A model generated the notes under the pieces. It did no database searches. It had not been told where the DNA came from and worked only from the letters and a program-made list of their open reading frames with translations. Source: Janthinobacterium sp. ROICE36 (lineage in GTDB: Bacteria; Pseudomonadota; Gammaproteobacteria; Burkholderiales; Burkholderiaceae_D). From it: a stretch of DNA of 64,000 nt. A program made the translations under genes and the position numbers. This document shows, piece by piece, positions 15,667 to 24,815 of the stretch (position 1 is its first letter; every line of letters starts with the position of its first letter). The stretch is from positions 1-64,000 of the forward strand of contig NZ_PEBS01000020.1 of the NCBI RefSeq assembly GCF_002869965.1, read 5' to 3'.

Positions 15667-16310
15667 AAACTGATGACTTGATCGACATGCTGGCCAGCGG
15701 CCCCGACGTGGCCGCCGCAGCGCCCCCGGGCGCGCACTGGCGCGCCGCGTCCACTTTGGGCACCGGCCTGCTGGCCAGCGTGGCCTTGATGGCCATGCTG
15801 CTGGGCGTACGCCCCAACCTGGAACAGCTGGTCATGCTGCCCGACTTCTGGATCAAGGTGGGCTTTGTCGTGTGCGTCTGCCTGGCGGCCTGGCACGTCA
15901 GCCGCCGCCTGTGCCTGCCTGGAGCGCAGACGCGCGCCCTGCCCCTGCTGATCGCCATGCCATTGCTGCTGATGTGGGCGCTGGGCGCCATCATCGTGCA
16001 GGAAGCCCCGCCCGAACAACGCGCCGAACTGTTCTGGGGCGCCACCTGGCGCAGCTGCCCCTTGCTGATCGCCATGCTCTCGCTGCCCATCCTGGCCGCC
16101 GTGCTGCGGCTGATGCGCCAGTTGGCGCCCACGCGGCTGCGCCTGGCCGGCGCGGCAGCAGGGTTTGCCGCCGGCGCCATGGCCGCGCTCGTGTATTGCC
16201 TGCACTGCCCGGAGCTGGCGGCCAGCTTCGTCGGCTTCTGGTACGTGCTGGGCATGCTGGTGCCGACCGCCATCGGCGGGGCCATCGGTCCGAAAGTGCT
16301 GGCCTGGTAA
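15663..16310 (+). CDS. nrsF: DUF1109/NrsF-type membrane anti-sigma factor
   Basis: A 215-residue inner-membrane protein with six predicted helices and a short cytoplasmic N-terminus (MKTDDLIDMLASGPD) that would hold the sigma factor. The C-terminal helix contains a conserved Cys pair in YCLHCPE, a hallmark of the DUF1109/NrsF family, in which periplasm-facing cysteines are thought to take part in sensing. Translational overlap with the sigma gene supports a sigma/anti-sigma pair. The inducing signal here is not known. Confidence 0.85.
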   Translation: MKTDDLIDMLASGPDVAAAAPPGAHWRAASTLGTGLLASVALMAMLLGVRPNLEQLVMLPDFWIKVGFVVCVCLAAWHVSRRLCLPGAQTRALPLLIAMPLLLMWALGAIIVQEAPPEQRAELFWGATWRSCPLLIAMLSLPILAAVLRLMRQLAPTRLRLAGAAAGFAAGAMAALVYCLHCPELAASFVGFWYVLGMLVPTAIGGAIGPKVLAW

Positions 16311-16442
16311 GGGGCCGGTAAGCTCGACTTGCACACTTTGACAAAGAGTTGAATCCGTTTTTTGTAGCCGTTCGTATAAGTCAGGCAGCTTGCAGTTTCT
16401 TGGACTTGTCTGTCAACGCTAATAAAAATCGGGAGAATCGAA

Positions 16443-17942
16443 ATGTCTTTGTCAATATCGAAAACCGCGCTGGGCGCGGCCATCCTGGGCAACTTTCTGG
16501 CGGCGGCCATAGCCCCGCCCGCTTTTGCCTCCAGCCACCGCGAAGCGCCGTTCATCACGCAAAACCCCAAAGTCGACGCCACCGACTTCTATATGTTCCG
16601 CAGCTATGAAACGGGCCGCAGCGCCTACACCACCCTGGTGGCCGACTATATTCCCCTGCAAGACGCCTACGGCGGGCCCAACTATTTCGCCATGGATCCA
16701 GCCGCCCTGTATGAAATCCATATCGACAACAATGGCGACGGCAAGGAAGACCTGACCTTCCAGTTCCGCTTTAGCAACACCATCAAGGATGGCCAGTTCA
16801 CCGTGGGCGGCAAGAAAGTCTCGATTCCGCTGGTCATCAACGGCGGCGCCATCGACACCGTCAACCCGGCCGGCCTGAATGTGCGCGAAACCTACAGCGT
16901 GACGGTGGTGCGGGGCGACCGCCGCACGGGCACGAGGAGCGCCGTCACCAACGCCACGGGCGGCGGCACGATTTTCGACAAGCCCGTCGACAATATCGGC
17001 AACAAGGCCATTCCCAACTACGCCGCGTATGCTGCGCAGCATGTGTACGCTGTCAACATCCCCGGCTGCACCACGCCGGCGCGCCTGTTCGTCGGCCAGC
17101 GCAAGGACCCGTTCGTGGTAAATCTGGGCGAAACGTTTGACTTGATCAACATCAAGGCGCCCGCCACGGAGTTTGCTGCAAATGCTGAATCGGCCGCCAA
17201 GGATGACCTGGCCCGGAAAAACGTGACAGCCATCGAGATGGAAGTGCCGACCGCCTGTCTGACGGCGGGCAGCGACCCCGTGATCGGCGGCTGGACCACG
17301 GCCAGCCTGCGCCAGGGGCGCTTGCTGAACCCGGCACCGGGCACGGCCACCACGGCCTCGAAGGAAGGCGGCGCGTGGGTGCAAGTGTCGCGCCTGGGCA
17401 TGCCGCTGGTGAATGAACTGGTCATCGGCCTGAAGGACAAGGACCGCTTCAACGCCAGCAAGCCGTCGGGCGACGCGCAATTTGCCGACTACGTCACCAA
17501 CCCGACGGCGCCGGCCCTGGTGGAAGTACTGTTCGGCTCGGCAGGCGCCAAAGCACCCACGAACTTCCCCCGCAATGACCTGATAGCAACCTTTTTGACG
17601 GGCATCAAGGGCGTGAACCAGCCAGCGACGGTCGTTGCCTCTGAAATGCTGCGCCTGAATACCTCGATTGCCCCCACCGCCGTGGGCGCGCAAAAGCGTC
17701 TGGGCGTCATCGATGGCGACAGCGCGGGCTTCCCGAACGGCCGCCGCCCCGGCGACGACGTGGTCGACGTGGTGCTGCGCGTGGCCATGGGCAAGCTGTG
17801 CACCTTGAACATCGGCTGCGCCCCGGCCGACGCGCCCGCCGGCGCCCTGCATTTCACGGACGGTGCTTTCCTCGACGAAACCTTCTTCACGGCAGGTTTT
17901 CCTTACCTGAAAAATCCCGTGGCCGGTTCGCCGCAACTGTAA
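16443..17942 (+). CDS. DUF4331 family exported protein
   Basis: This 499-residue protein has a signal peptide ending near PPAFASSHREAP. The mature N-terminus SSHREAPFITQNPKVDATDF and the FYMFRSYE and ANYFAMDP-like blocks are DUF4331 signatures. An EF-hand-like acidic segment (NNGDGKEDLT) occurs near residue 100. The function is unknown. The start follows a GGGAG ribosome site. It heads a four-gene block (lipoprotein, TPR protein, HupE-like protein) that probably belongs with the upstream ECF pair. The spacer 16311-16442 contains GAATCC and CGTATAAG 16 bases apart, a possible but weaker ECF-type promoter. Confidence 0.8.
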   Translation: MSLSISKTALGAAILGNFLAAAIAPPAFASSHREAPFITQNPKVDATDFYMFRSYETGRSAYTTLVADYIPLQDAYGGPNYFAMDPAALYEIHIDNNGDGKEDLTFQFRFSNTIKDGQFTVGGKKVSIPLVINGGAIDTVNPAGLNVRETYSVTVVRGDRRTGTRSAVTNATGGGTIFDKPVDNIGNKAIPNYAAYAAQHVYAVNIPGCTTPARLFVGQRKDPFVVNLGETFDLINIKAPATEFAANAESAAKDDLARKNVTAIEMEVPTACLTAGSDPVIGGWTTASLRQGRLLNPAPGTATTASKEGGAWVQVSRLGMPLVNELVIGLKDKDRFNASKPSGDAQFADYVTNPTAPALVEVLFGSAGAKAPTNFPRNDLIATFLTGIKGVNQPATVVASEMLRLNTSIAPTAVGAQKRLGVIDGDSAGFPNGRRPGDDVVDVVLRVAMGKLCTLNIGCAPADAPAGALHFTDGAFLDETFFTAGFPYLKNPVAGSPQL

Positions 17943-17955
17943 CCAGGAGAACGCG

Positions 17956-18201
17956 ATGAAAAAGCTTTATGCATGCAGCGCCCTGGCGCTCACCGCCCTG
18001 CTGGCCGGCTGCGGTGGCGGCAGCAGCCACGGCGGCGATAACGGCAATGGCGGCGTCAACCCGCCCCCCGTGGTCTTGCTCGACGCCTTCTTTGTGGCCG
18101 TCAGCAACGTCATTCTGACCACCAGCGATGACAAGGATGGCGTGGCCATCGACGCCATCATGGCGACGTCTCCGGAAAATACGGAGCCGGTGCCGCTGTA
18201 A
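17956..18201 (+). CDS. Small lipoprotein, function unknown
   Basis: An 81-residue protein with a lipoprotein signal peptide and lipobox LLAGC, followed by a Gly/Ser/Asn-rich linker and a short conserved-looking tail (DAFFVAVSNVILTTSDD). It lies 13 bases after the DUF4331 gene, with an AGGAGA-like site (ACCAGGAGAACGCG), so the two are almost certainly co-translated. No family name can be given. It may anchor or present the DUF4331 protein at the outer membrane, which is speculation. Confidence 0.75.
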   Translation: MKKLYACSALALTALLAGCGGGSSHGGDNGNGGVNPPPVVLLDAFFVAVSNVILTTSDDKDGVAIDAIMATSPENTEPVPL

Positions 18202-18218
18202 CGCGCTGTAACTGAGTG

Positions 18219-18250
18219 CGGGCGCCTGGGAGTCAGCTCTCCGGCGCCCG
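18219..18250 (+). terminator. Hairpin between the lipoprotein and TPR genes
   Basis: An 8-bp stem, CGGGCGCC/GGCGCCCG, is extended inward by partial pairing (TGGGAG/CTCTCC) around a small loop. No T-run follows, so it may attenuate transcription rather than end it. It would separate expression of DUF4331 and the lipoprotein from TPR and HupE. Confidence 0.5.
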
Positions 18251-18278
18251 TATCAATGACTGTTGATGGGCCTCCACG

Positions 18279-19490
18279 ATGAAAACACCGATTTCCCTGC
18301 TGTGCGCCTGCCTGCCCTTGCTGGCATCGGCCGCGCCCTACACGCCGAAAGACGGCAGCACCGTCATCGAACAGCTGCCGCGCCGCGCCGATGCCACGCA
18401 GCTGGCCCTGCGTGGCCTGCGCCAGCAACTCAACGCCACGCCGGACGACCTGGCCCTGGCCACCGGCCTGGCGCAGCGCTATATTGCCCTGGCGCGTAGC
18501 GAAACGGACCCGCGCTACCTGGGCTATGCACAGGCGGCGCTGGCGCCCTGGTGGCGGCAAGCGGCGCCGCCCGTCCTCGTGCGCCTGCTGCGCGCCACCA
18601 TTTTGCAAAGCACCCACCATTTCGGCGCCGCCCTGCAAGACCTCGATGCCGTCATCGCGCAACAGCCGCAAAATGGCCAGGCCTGGCTGACGCGCGCCAC
18701 CGTGCTGACCGTGCAGGGCGACTACACAAAAGCAACGGCCGCCTGCGCCCGCCTGTCGGCCTTGACAACGCAGCTCGTCACCGTCACTTGCCTTGCGAAT
18801 GTGGCCAGCGTCACGGGCCGCGCCGCCAGCAGCGAGCGTTTGCTGGACCTGACCCTGCAGCGTAGCAGCGGCGCGGCGCCCGAGCTGGAAAGCTGGGCCC
18901 TGACCCTGCTGGCGGAAATGGCCACGCGGCGCGGCGAATTGGCGCTGGCCGAGGCGCGCTACAAAACAGCGCTGGCGCAGCAGCCGCGCGACAGCTATCT
19001 GCTGGGTGCCTACGGGGATTTCCTGCTCGACCGGCAGCGCCCGCAGGACGTCGTCACATTGCTGAAAGACCAGCAGCGCATCGACGCCCTGCTGCTGCGC
19101 CATGCGCTGGCCCTGCAGGCGCTGCCGGGCCAGCAGACGGCATTCCTGGCGGCAAAAGCGGAACTGGCGGCCCGTTTCCACGCCGCCATGCAGCGCGGCG
19201 ACAGCGTGCACCAGCGCGAGCAAGCGCGTTTCGCCCTGTTCCTGCAGCAAGATATCCCCGCCGCCCTGCAACTGGCGCAGCAGAACTGGGCCATCCAGAA
19301 GGAAGTGCCCGACATGCGCATCTTGCTCGAAGCGGCCCTGGCCGCGCGCAACGATGGCGCAGCCCAGCCAGTGCTGGCCTGGATCGCGGCCAACGGCGTG
19401 GAAGACGTGGCCCTGCAGCGGCTCGTCAGGCAGCTGGGGCCGCAGGATGGGCAGAAACTGAGTACTGCAAAGAAAGCAGGTGCGCTGTGA
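18279..19490 (+). CDS. Exported TPR-repeat protein
   Basis: A 403-residue protein with a signal peptide (SLLCACLPLLASAAPYTP) and several helix pairs of tetratricopeptide type (FGAALQDLDAVIAQQPQNGQ, LALAEARYKTALAQQPRDSY). Such proteins serve as periplasmic scaffolds. The start ATG at 18279 follows the hairpin by 28 bases. Its stop overlaps the HupE-like start by four bases, which ties the two together. The exact partner is unknown, though association with DUF4331 and HupE recurs by context here. Confidence 0.75.
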   Translation: MKTPISLLCACLPLLASAAPYTPKDGSTVIEQLPRRADATQLALRGLRQQLNATPDDLALATGLAQRYIALARSETDPRYLGYAQAALAPWWRQAAPPVLVRLLRATILQSTHHFGAALQDLDAVIAQQPQNGQAWLTRATVLTVQGDYTKATAACARLSALTTQLVTVTCLANVASVTGRAASSERLLDLTLQRSSGAAPELESWALTLLAEMATRRGELALAEARYKTALAQQPRDSYLLGAYGDFLLDRQRPQDVVTLLKDQQRIDALLLRHALALQALPGQQTAFLAAKAELAARFHAAMQRGDSVHQREQARFALFLQQDIPAALQLAQQNWAIQKEVPDMRILLEAALAARNDGAAQPVLAWIAANGVEDVALQRLVRQLGPQDGQKLSTAKKAGAL

Positions 19491-20623
19491 TGTGTACTGT
19501 AAAGCGATGCCTGTTCATCCTGCTGCTGTGCGCGTGGCTGGCCCCCGCGCAGGCGCACAAGCCCAGCGACAGCTATTTAAGCCTGGCTATCCACGGCCAG
19601 CAGGTCGAGGGCCAATGGGATATCGCCCTGCGCGACCTCGATTTCGCCATCGGCCTCGACGGCAATGGCGACGGCGAGCTGACCTGGGATGACATCCGCG
19701 CGCGCCACGAGGCCATTGCCGCCTACGCGCTGCAGCGCCTGCAGGTGGCCAGCGACCAGGGCGTGTGCCCATTGAAGGCCGTCGAACAGCTGATCGACAG
19801 CCACACGGACGGCGCTTACAACGTGCTGCGCTTTCGCGCCGACTGTCCCGGCGGCGCTGCGCCTGCCAGTTTGAGCATCGGCTACACCCTGTTCGCCGAC
19901 CTCGACCCGCAGCACAAGGGGCTGCTCAAGATCAATCGCGACGGCGTCACGCAAACGGCCATCTTCGACCCGGACAGCCCGCGCCAGACGATTTCACTGG
20001 CCGCGCCCGAGCGCCTGGCGCAGTTCGGCGCCTACGTGAAACACGGCATCTGGCATATCTGGATCGGCTACGACCATATTTTATTTCTGCTGTCCCTGCT
20101 GCTGCCGGCCGTGCTGCTGCCCGGCTTGCGCGAGCAGCAGCACGGCTTGAAGGCGGCGTTTGTCGACGTGCTGAAAGTCGTCACGGCGTTTACCCTGGCG
20201 CATTCCCTCACCCTGAGCCTGGCCAGCCTGTCCGTGGTGTCCCTGCCCTCGCGCTGGGTGGAATCGGCGATCGCCGCATCCGTGATCCTGGTCGCGCTGA
20301 ACAACCTGCTGCCGCTATTCCGCGGCAAGCGCCCCGTGGCCGCCTTTGCCTTCGGCCTGATCCACGGTTTCGGCTTCGCCAGCGTGCTGCGCGACCTGGG
20401 CTTGCCGCAAGCTTCCTTGCTGGCCAGCCTGCTGGGCTTTAACGTCGGTGTGGAAATTGGCCAGCTGGCCATCGTCGCCGCCTTCTTGCCCGTTGCCTGG
20501 CTGCTGCGCAAGACCTGGCTGTACCGGCAGGTGCTGACCGTGGGTTCGCTGGCGATTGCCGTGGTGGCGACCGTGTGGCTGGTGGAGAGAGTGGCCGATA
20601 TCAAGCTGATTTCAGCCGGATAG
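19487..20623 (+). CDS. HupE/UreJ-like membrane protein with periplasmic domain
   Basis: A 378-residue protein. An N-terminal signal peptide and a periplasmic domain of about 190 residues come first (GNGDGELTWDDIRARHEAIA, with a calcium-binding-like acidic loop). A C-terminal HupE/UreJ membrane domain of about six helices follows, with the metal-ligand signature GIWHIWIGYDHILFLLSLLL and a second conserved block FGLIHGFGFASVLRDL. HupE/UreJ proteins are nickel or cobalt permease-like. The His residues in HIWIGYDH and LIHGF are the likely metal contacts. Membership in this stress-linked block suggests metal handling, which is inference. A hairpin follows the stop. Confidence 0.8.
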   Translation: MMCTVKRCLFILLLCAWLAPAQAHKPSDSYLSLAIHGQQVEGQWDIALRDLDFAIGLDGNGDGELTWDDIRARHEAIAAYALQRLQVASDQGVCPLKAVEQLIDSHTDGAYNVLRFRADCPGGAAPASLSIGYTLFADLDPQHKGLLKINRDGVTQTAIFDPDSPRQTISLAAPERLAQFGAYVKHGIWHIWIGYDHILFLLSLLLPAVLLPGLREQQHGLKAAFVDVLKVVTAFTLAHSLTLSLASLSVVSLPSRWVESAIAASVILVALNNLLPLFRGKRPVAAFAFGLIHGFGFASVLRDLGLPQASLLASLLGFNVGVEIGQLAIVAAFLPVAWLLRKTWLYRQVLTVGSLAIAVVATVWLVERVADIKLISAG

Positions 20624-20629
20624 CGTTGC

Positions 20630-20650
20630 TGGCCCGCTACTGCCGGGCCA
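20630..20650 (+). terminator. Hairpin after the HupE-like gene
   Basis: Stem TGGCCCG/CGGGCCA (7 bp) with a 7-base loop lies just after the HupE stop and before the next operon's regulatory region. There is no T-run, so termination is tentative. Confidence 0.45.
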
Positions 20651-20675
20651 CAAGTTCAGGCAATCGGGCTACAAT

Positions 20676-20694
20676 ACGAACAATTCTCAATCGC
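20676..20694 (+). promoter_or_regulatory. Weak Fur-box-like site before the first FecI gene
   Basis: The 19 bases from 20676 share the AATTCTCA core with the strong Fur box at 55382-55400 but match only about 12 of its 19 positions overall. The location upstream of a FecI-type sigma is right for Fur control. This is a weak call. Confidence 0.3.
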
Positions 20695-20738
20695 ATCAAG
20701 GCCACTCTGTCCCGCGGACCATGGCATGGAAAGGTTGC

Positions 20739-21248
20739 ATGCTACGCCCCGAACTGGAACTGCATCGGCAAATCGAAGTGCTCTATAGCGACCACCATGG
20801 CTGGCTGCAGGGCTGGCTGCGCCGCAAGCTGGGCAACGCCTTCGACGCGGCCGACCTGGCGCACGACACGTATCTGCGCATCCTCGCGCGGGGCCGCGCG
20901 CCCGCTCCCATGGAATCGCGCCAGCACCTGGCACAGATCGCCAATGGCCTGGTGGTGGACCTGTTTCGCCGCAGGCATATCGAGGCGGCCTACGCGGACG
21001 CCATCGCCGCGCAGCCGGAAGTGCTGCTCCCAACGCCGGAAATGCGCGCGCTGATCGTCGAGGCGCTGCTGGAAATCGACGCCATCCTGGCCAGCCTGCC
21101 CACTAAAGTGCGCGACGCCTTTTTGCTATGCAAACTGGAAGGCATGGGCTACGCCGACATCGCCGCGCGCCTGGGCGTGTCCATCTCGTCGGTGGAAAAA
21201 TACATCGCCCGCGCGCTGCTGGCCTGCTGCATGGCGCAATGCGCATGA
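20739..21248 (+). CDS. FecI-type ECF sigma factor (iron uptake system 1)
   Basis: A 169-residue ECF sigma factor of the iron-uptake class. Region 2 reads LYSDHHGWLQGWLRRKLGN and ADLAHDTYLRIL, and region 4 reads LPTKVRDAFLLCKLEGMGYA followed by LGVSISSVEKYIARAL. The ATG at 20739 (MLRPELELH) gives the usual FecI length; another ATG at 20721 is in frame. Its stop overlaps the FecR start (ATGA). It would be activated by FecR when the TonB receptor binds its siderophore, but the receptor here has an in-frame stop. Confidence 0.85.
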   Translation: MLRPELELHRQIEVLYSDHHGWLQGWLRRKLGNAFDAADLAHDTYLRILARGRAPAPMESRQHLAQIANGLVVDLFRRRHIEAAYADAIAAQPEVLLPTPEMRALIVEALLEIDAILASLPTKVRDAFLLCKLEGMGYADIAARLGVSISSVEKYIARALLACCMAQCA

Positions 21249-22240
21249 GCCCCCAGTCAGACAGCCAGCCCATCGCCCCCGCCGTGCTGCAGCGCGCCGC
21301 CGAGTGGATGGCGCGGCTGTGGGCGGAAGACGCCAGTGCGGCCGATGCCGACGCCTGCGCCGCCTGGCGCGCCGCCCATCCTGAGCATGAACGGGCCTGG
21401 GCCCGGCTGCAACGCTTCGCCCGGCAATTTGAAGCCTTACCACGCGAGGTGGCGCGCGGTGCGCTGGCGCCCGCGCCCGCCCTTGCCCGGCATGTCGCCG
21501 GCCGCCGGCGCGCCTTGCAGTTGCTGGGCCTGATAGCGGCGGGCGGCGGCACGGCGCTACTGGGACACGAAACAGGTGTGTGGCAGCGCGCCGCCAGCGA
21601 CTATCGCACGGCCGTGGGCGAGACGCGCACCACGCTGCTGGCCGACGGCACGCAAGTGGTGCTGGACACGGCCAGCGCCATCGACGTGCGTTACAGCGCC
21701 GGCGAACGGCGCATCGTGCTGCGCGCGGGTGCCATCCTCGTCAGCAGCGCCCACGAAGCGGCTGCTATCTACCGCCCGCTGCTGGTGGCAACGCCGCAAG
21801 GCACGGCAACGGCCCTGGGCACGCGCTTTTCCGTGCGCCTCGACGATGGCGCCAGCACGGTGGCCGTGTTCCAGGGCGCCGTGGCACTGCAGCCGTCGCA
21901 AGACAGCGCCGCGCCCGTGCACCTGCAGGCGGGCCAGCGCGCCGGCTACACGCGCCATGCCGTGCAGGACATCGGCAAGGTGGAAGACAGCGCCGCTGCC
22001 TGGGCACATGGCAGCCTGGTGGCCGAACGCATGCCCCTGGAAGAACTGCTGGCCGAGTTGGGGCGCTACCGCCATGGCGTGCTGCGCTGCGACGAGTCCA
22101 TCGCCGGCCTGCGCGTGACGGGCGTATTTTCCCTGCGCGACACGGACCGCTCGCTGGCCAACCTGGCCCTGAGCTTGCCCGTGCAACTAAGCTACCGCAC
22201 GCGCTACTGGGTCAGCCTGGGGCCGCGCCAGGGCTCCTGA
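21245..22240 (+). CDS. FecR-family anti-sigma/regulator (system 1)
   Basis: A 331-residue regulator. The cytoplasmic N-terminal DUF4880-like region includes AAEWMARLWAEDASAAD and AWRAAHPEHERAWARL. A single membrane helix (ALQLLGLIAAGGGTALLG) is followed by the periplasmic FecR domain (LADGTQVVLDTASAIDVRY, LGTRFSVRLDDGASTVAVF). The start overlaps the sigma stop. A DUF4974-like C-terminal segment (ERMPLEELLAELGRYRHGVL) would contact the receptor's signalling domain. Intact by sequence, although its receptor partner carries an internal stop. Confidence 0.85.
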   Translation: MSPQSDSQPIAPAVLQRAAEWMARLWAEDASAADADACAAWRAAHPEHERAWARLQRFARQFEALPREVARGALAPAPALARHVAGRRRALQLLGLIAAGGGTALLGHETGVWQRAASDYRTAVGETRTTLLADGTQVVLDTASAIDVRYSAGERRIVLRAGAILVSSAHEAAAIYRPLLVATPQGTATALGTRFSVRLDDGASTVAVFQGAVALQPSQDSAAPVHLQAGQRAGYTRHAVQDIGKVEDSAAAWAHGSLVAERMPLEELLAELGRYRHGVLRCDESIAGLRVTGVFSLRDTDRSLANLALSLPVQLSYRTRYWVSLGPRQGS

Positions 22241-22343
22241 AAAATACATGCAAAATAAGTGAAAAGACGTTGAGGGTTTTGGCTTTTCGTTCGGAATACG
22301 GGAAGAACTGATTTTTTCCTGCCACTTTCCAAGGATTTGCACC

Positions 22344-24815
22344 ATGCCCCCTCGCCTGACCACAACCGCGCGCAAGCTGCGTCCCTTTCCCCTCGCCGCC
22401 GCCATGCAGGCCCTGTTCCTGACCGGCGCCGCAGTGAGTGCCCTGGCCATCACGGCGCCAGCCGCCCACGCCCAGACGGTCGACACTACGCCAGCCAAGC
22501 GCCCCTACGCGATCCCCGCCGGCTCGCTGGAGCGGGCCTTGACCACGTTCGCCAGCGCGGCCGGCGTGGAACTGTCGGCCGACGCAACCCTGTTGCAAGG
22601 CAGGCGCAGCGGCGGACTGGCGGGCAGCTACACCGTGCGCCAGGGCTTCGAGGAACTGCTGCGCGGCCACGGCGTGCGCGCGGTGGCGGGCGCCAACGGC
22701 GCGTATGCGCTGCGTGCCGAGACGGCACCGGCAGGCGCACAGGCGGCACAGGCGCAGGCCAGCGCCACCCTGCCCGCCATCACCATCAATGCCAGCAGCG
22801 AACGCGAAACGGCCACGGGCCCCGTGCGCGGCTATGTGGCGCGGCGCGGCGCCTCGGCCACCAAGACCGACACGGCCCTGAATGAAAACCCGCAATCCGT
22901 GTCGGTGGTCACGGCCGATGAAATCAGCGACCGCAATGCCGAATCGCTCGACGAAACCCTGCGCTACACGGCCGGCGTGACGCCGAACCAGCGCCCGCTG
23001 GGCAGCGACGATTCCTCGCTGCTGCGCGGCTTCACCATCGAAACGAACGGCATCTTGCAGGATGGCTTGCGCAATTCGGGCCGCACCTTTGGCGCCTCCA
23101 TCGAGCCATATGGCCTGGAGCGCGTGGAAGTGCTGCGCGGCCCCGCCTCCGTGCTGTACGGGCAGATTCCGCCGGGCGGCATGGTCAACGCGGTCAGCAA
23201 GCGCCCCAGCGCGGACGCCGTGCGCGAAGTGGGCGTCGAGTACGGCAGCTACCAGCGCCGGCAGCTGAAAGCCGACGTGGGCGGCACGCTCGACGCACCA
23301 GGCGCCTGGACCTGGCGCGTCGTCATGCTGGGCCGCGAGGCACATACGCGGCTGGAGCGCGACCGCGACAACCGCCTGTACTTCGCGCCCTCGCTCACCT
23401 GGCAGGCGGGGCCGACCACGCGTCTGACTTTGCTGGCCCGTCACGAGCAGGACAACCAGCAGTACGCGTTCCCCAACCAGCTGCTGCAGCCGGGCCCGCG
23501 CGGCTAGGTCGCGCCGAATGTCAACCTGATGGGCGACGACAACCGTTTCAAGCGCCGCAATACCATGCTGGGCTACGAATTCGAGCACCAGTTCAGCGAC
23601 ACCTGGTCGCTGCGCCAGAACCTGCGCTACACACGTTTGAAGAACGACCGCACGGACATGTTCCCCCTGGACCTGAATGACGATGGCACGGTGGAGCGCT
23701 ACTTCATGCCCGTCGATACGGCATCGAAAAGTCTGTTCGCCGATACGCAGCTGCAGGCGCACTTCGCCACGGGCGGCCTGGCGCACCATGTGCTGCTGGG
23801 CGTCGATTACGCGACTATCCGCAACACGGACGAATACCGCCACCAGCGGGGCTTCATCGAGCCACTCGACCTGTACCAGCCCGTGTATGGCAAGCAGCCC
23901 CTGATTGCGGCCAAGGCGCCGACGCGCGCCGACGCGCCGTCACGCCAGCTGGGCCTGTATGCGCAGGATCAATTGAAATGGGACCGCTGGGTGGTAACGG
24001 CAGGCCTGCGCCGCGACAAGGCCACGCAATCGCGCGACGTCACCGACCTCCATAGCGGCAGCGTGAAGCCCGACTATCACCAATCGCCTTCGGCCACCAC
24101 CGGCCGCGTGGGCGCCGTCTACCTGTTCGATGGCGGCTGGGCGCCGTATGTCAGCTATGCCACCTCGTTTTCGCCCGAACTGGGCATCACGGCCAACGGC
24201 GACGCCTTGAATCCATCGCGCGGCAAGCAGTTCGAAGCGGGCGTGCGCTACGAACCCGTGGGCCAGCGCGCCAGCTACACGGCAGCCGTGTTTGACCTGG
24301 TGCGCGACAACGTCACCACCTCCGACATCGGCAACCCAGGCCGCCTGCAGCAAACGGGCCAGGTGGGCTCGCGCGGCGTGGAACTGGAAGCGCGCACGGA
24401 GTTCGCCAGCCGCCTGAGCCTGATCGCGCAATATACCTATCTCGATACGGAGGTCAGGAAGAGCAATAACGGCGACCTGGGCCTGCAGCGGTCGGGGGCA
24501 CCGCGCCACAGCGCCTCGGCCTGGGCCCGTCAATCGTTCAACCTGGACACGGCGCTGCCCGCGTATGCAGCGCTGGGCATGCGCTTCCTGGGCGCCATGC
24601 GTTCCAATTCCGACGGCGACAACCTGAATATCCGCAATGGCGGCATCACGCAGTGGGATGCGGCACTGGGCGTGTCGCGCGGACCGTGGCAGTTTGCCCT
24701 CAACGTCAACAATGTGCTCAACAAGCAGACCCTGTATGACTGCGGCTACCTGCCAGGCCTGTGCTACCACAACGCCGAACGCACGGCCAACGTCAGCACC
24801 ATGTATCGTTTCTGA
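22344..24815 (+). pseudogene. TonB-dependent siderophore receptor with an in-frame TAG (system 1)
   Basis: The frame begins with a signal peptide and an STN signalling domain (YAIPAGSLERALTTFASAAG). A plug (NPQSVSVVTADEISDRNAES, LRGFTIETNGILQDGLR) and the barrel follow. At 23505-23507 a TAG interrupts the barrel after LLQPGPRG. The same frame resumes immediately and continues to a normal terminal Phe (NVSTMYRF), so a single CAG-to-TAG change would suffice. The predicted uninterrupted length is about 823 residues, normal for a FpvA/FhuE-like receptor. The regulators upstream and the second system at 51-55 kb are intact. Readthrough or a sequencing error cannot be ruled out. Confidence 0.8.
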
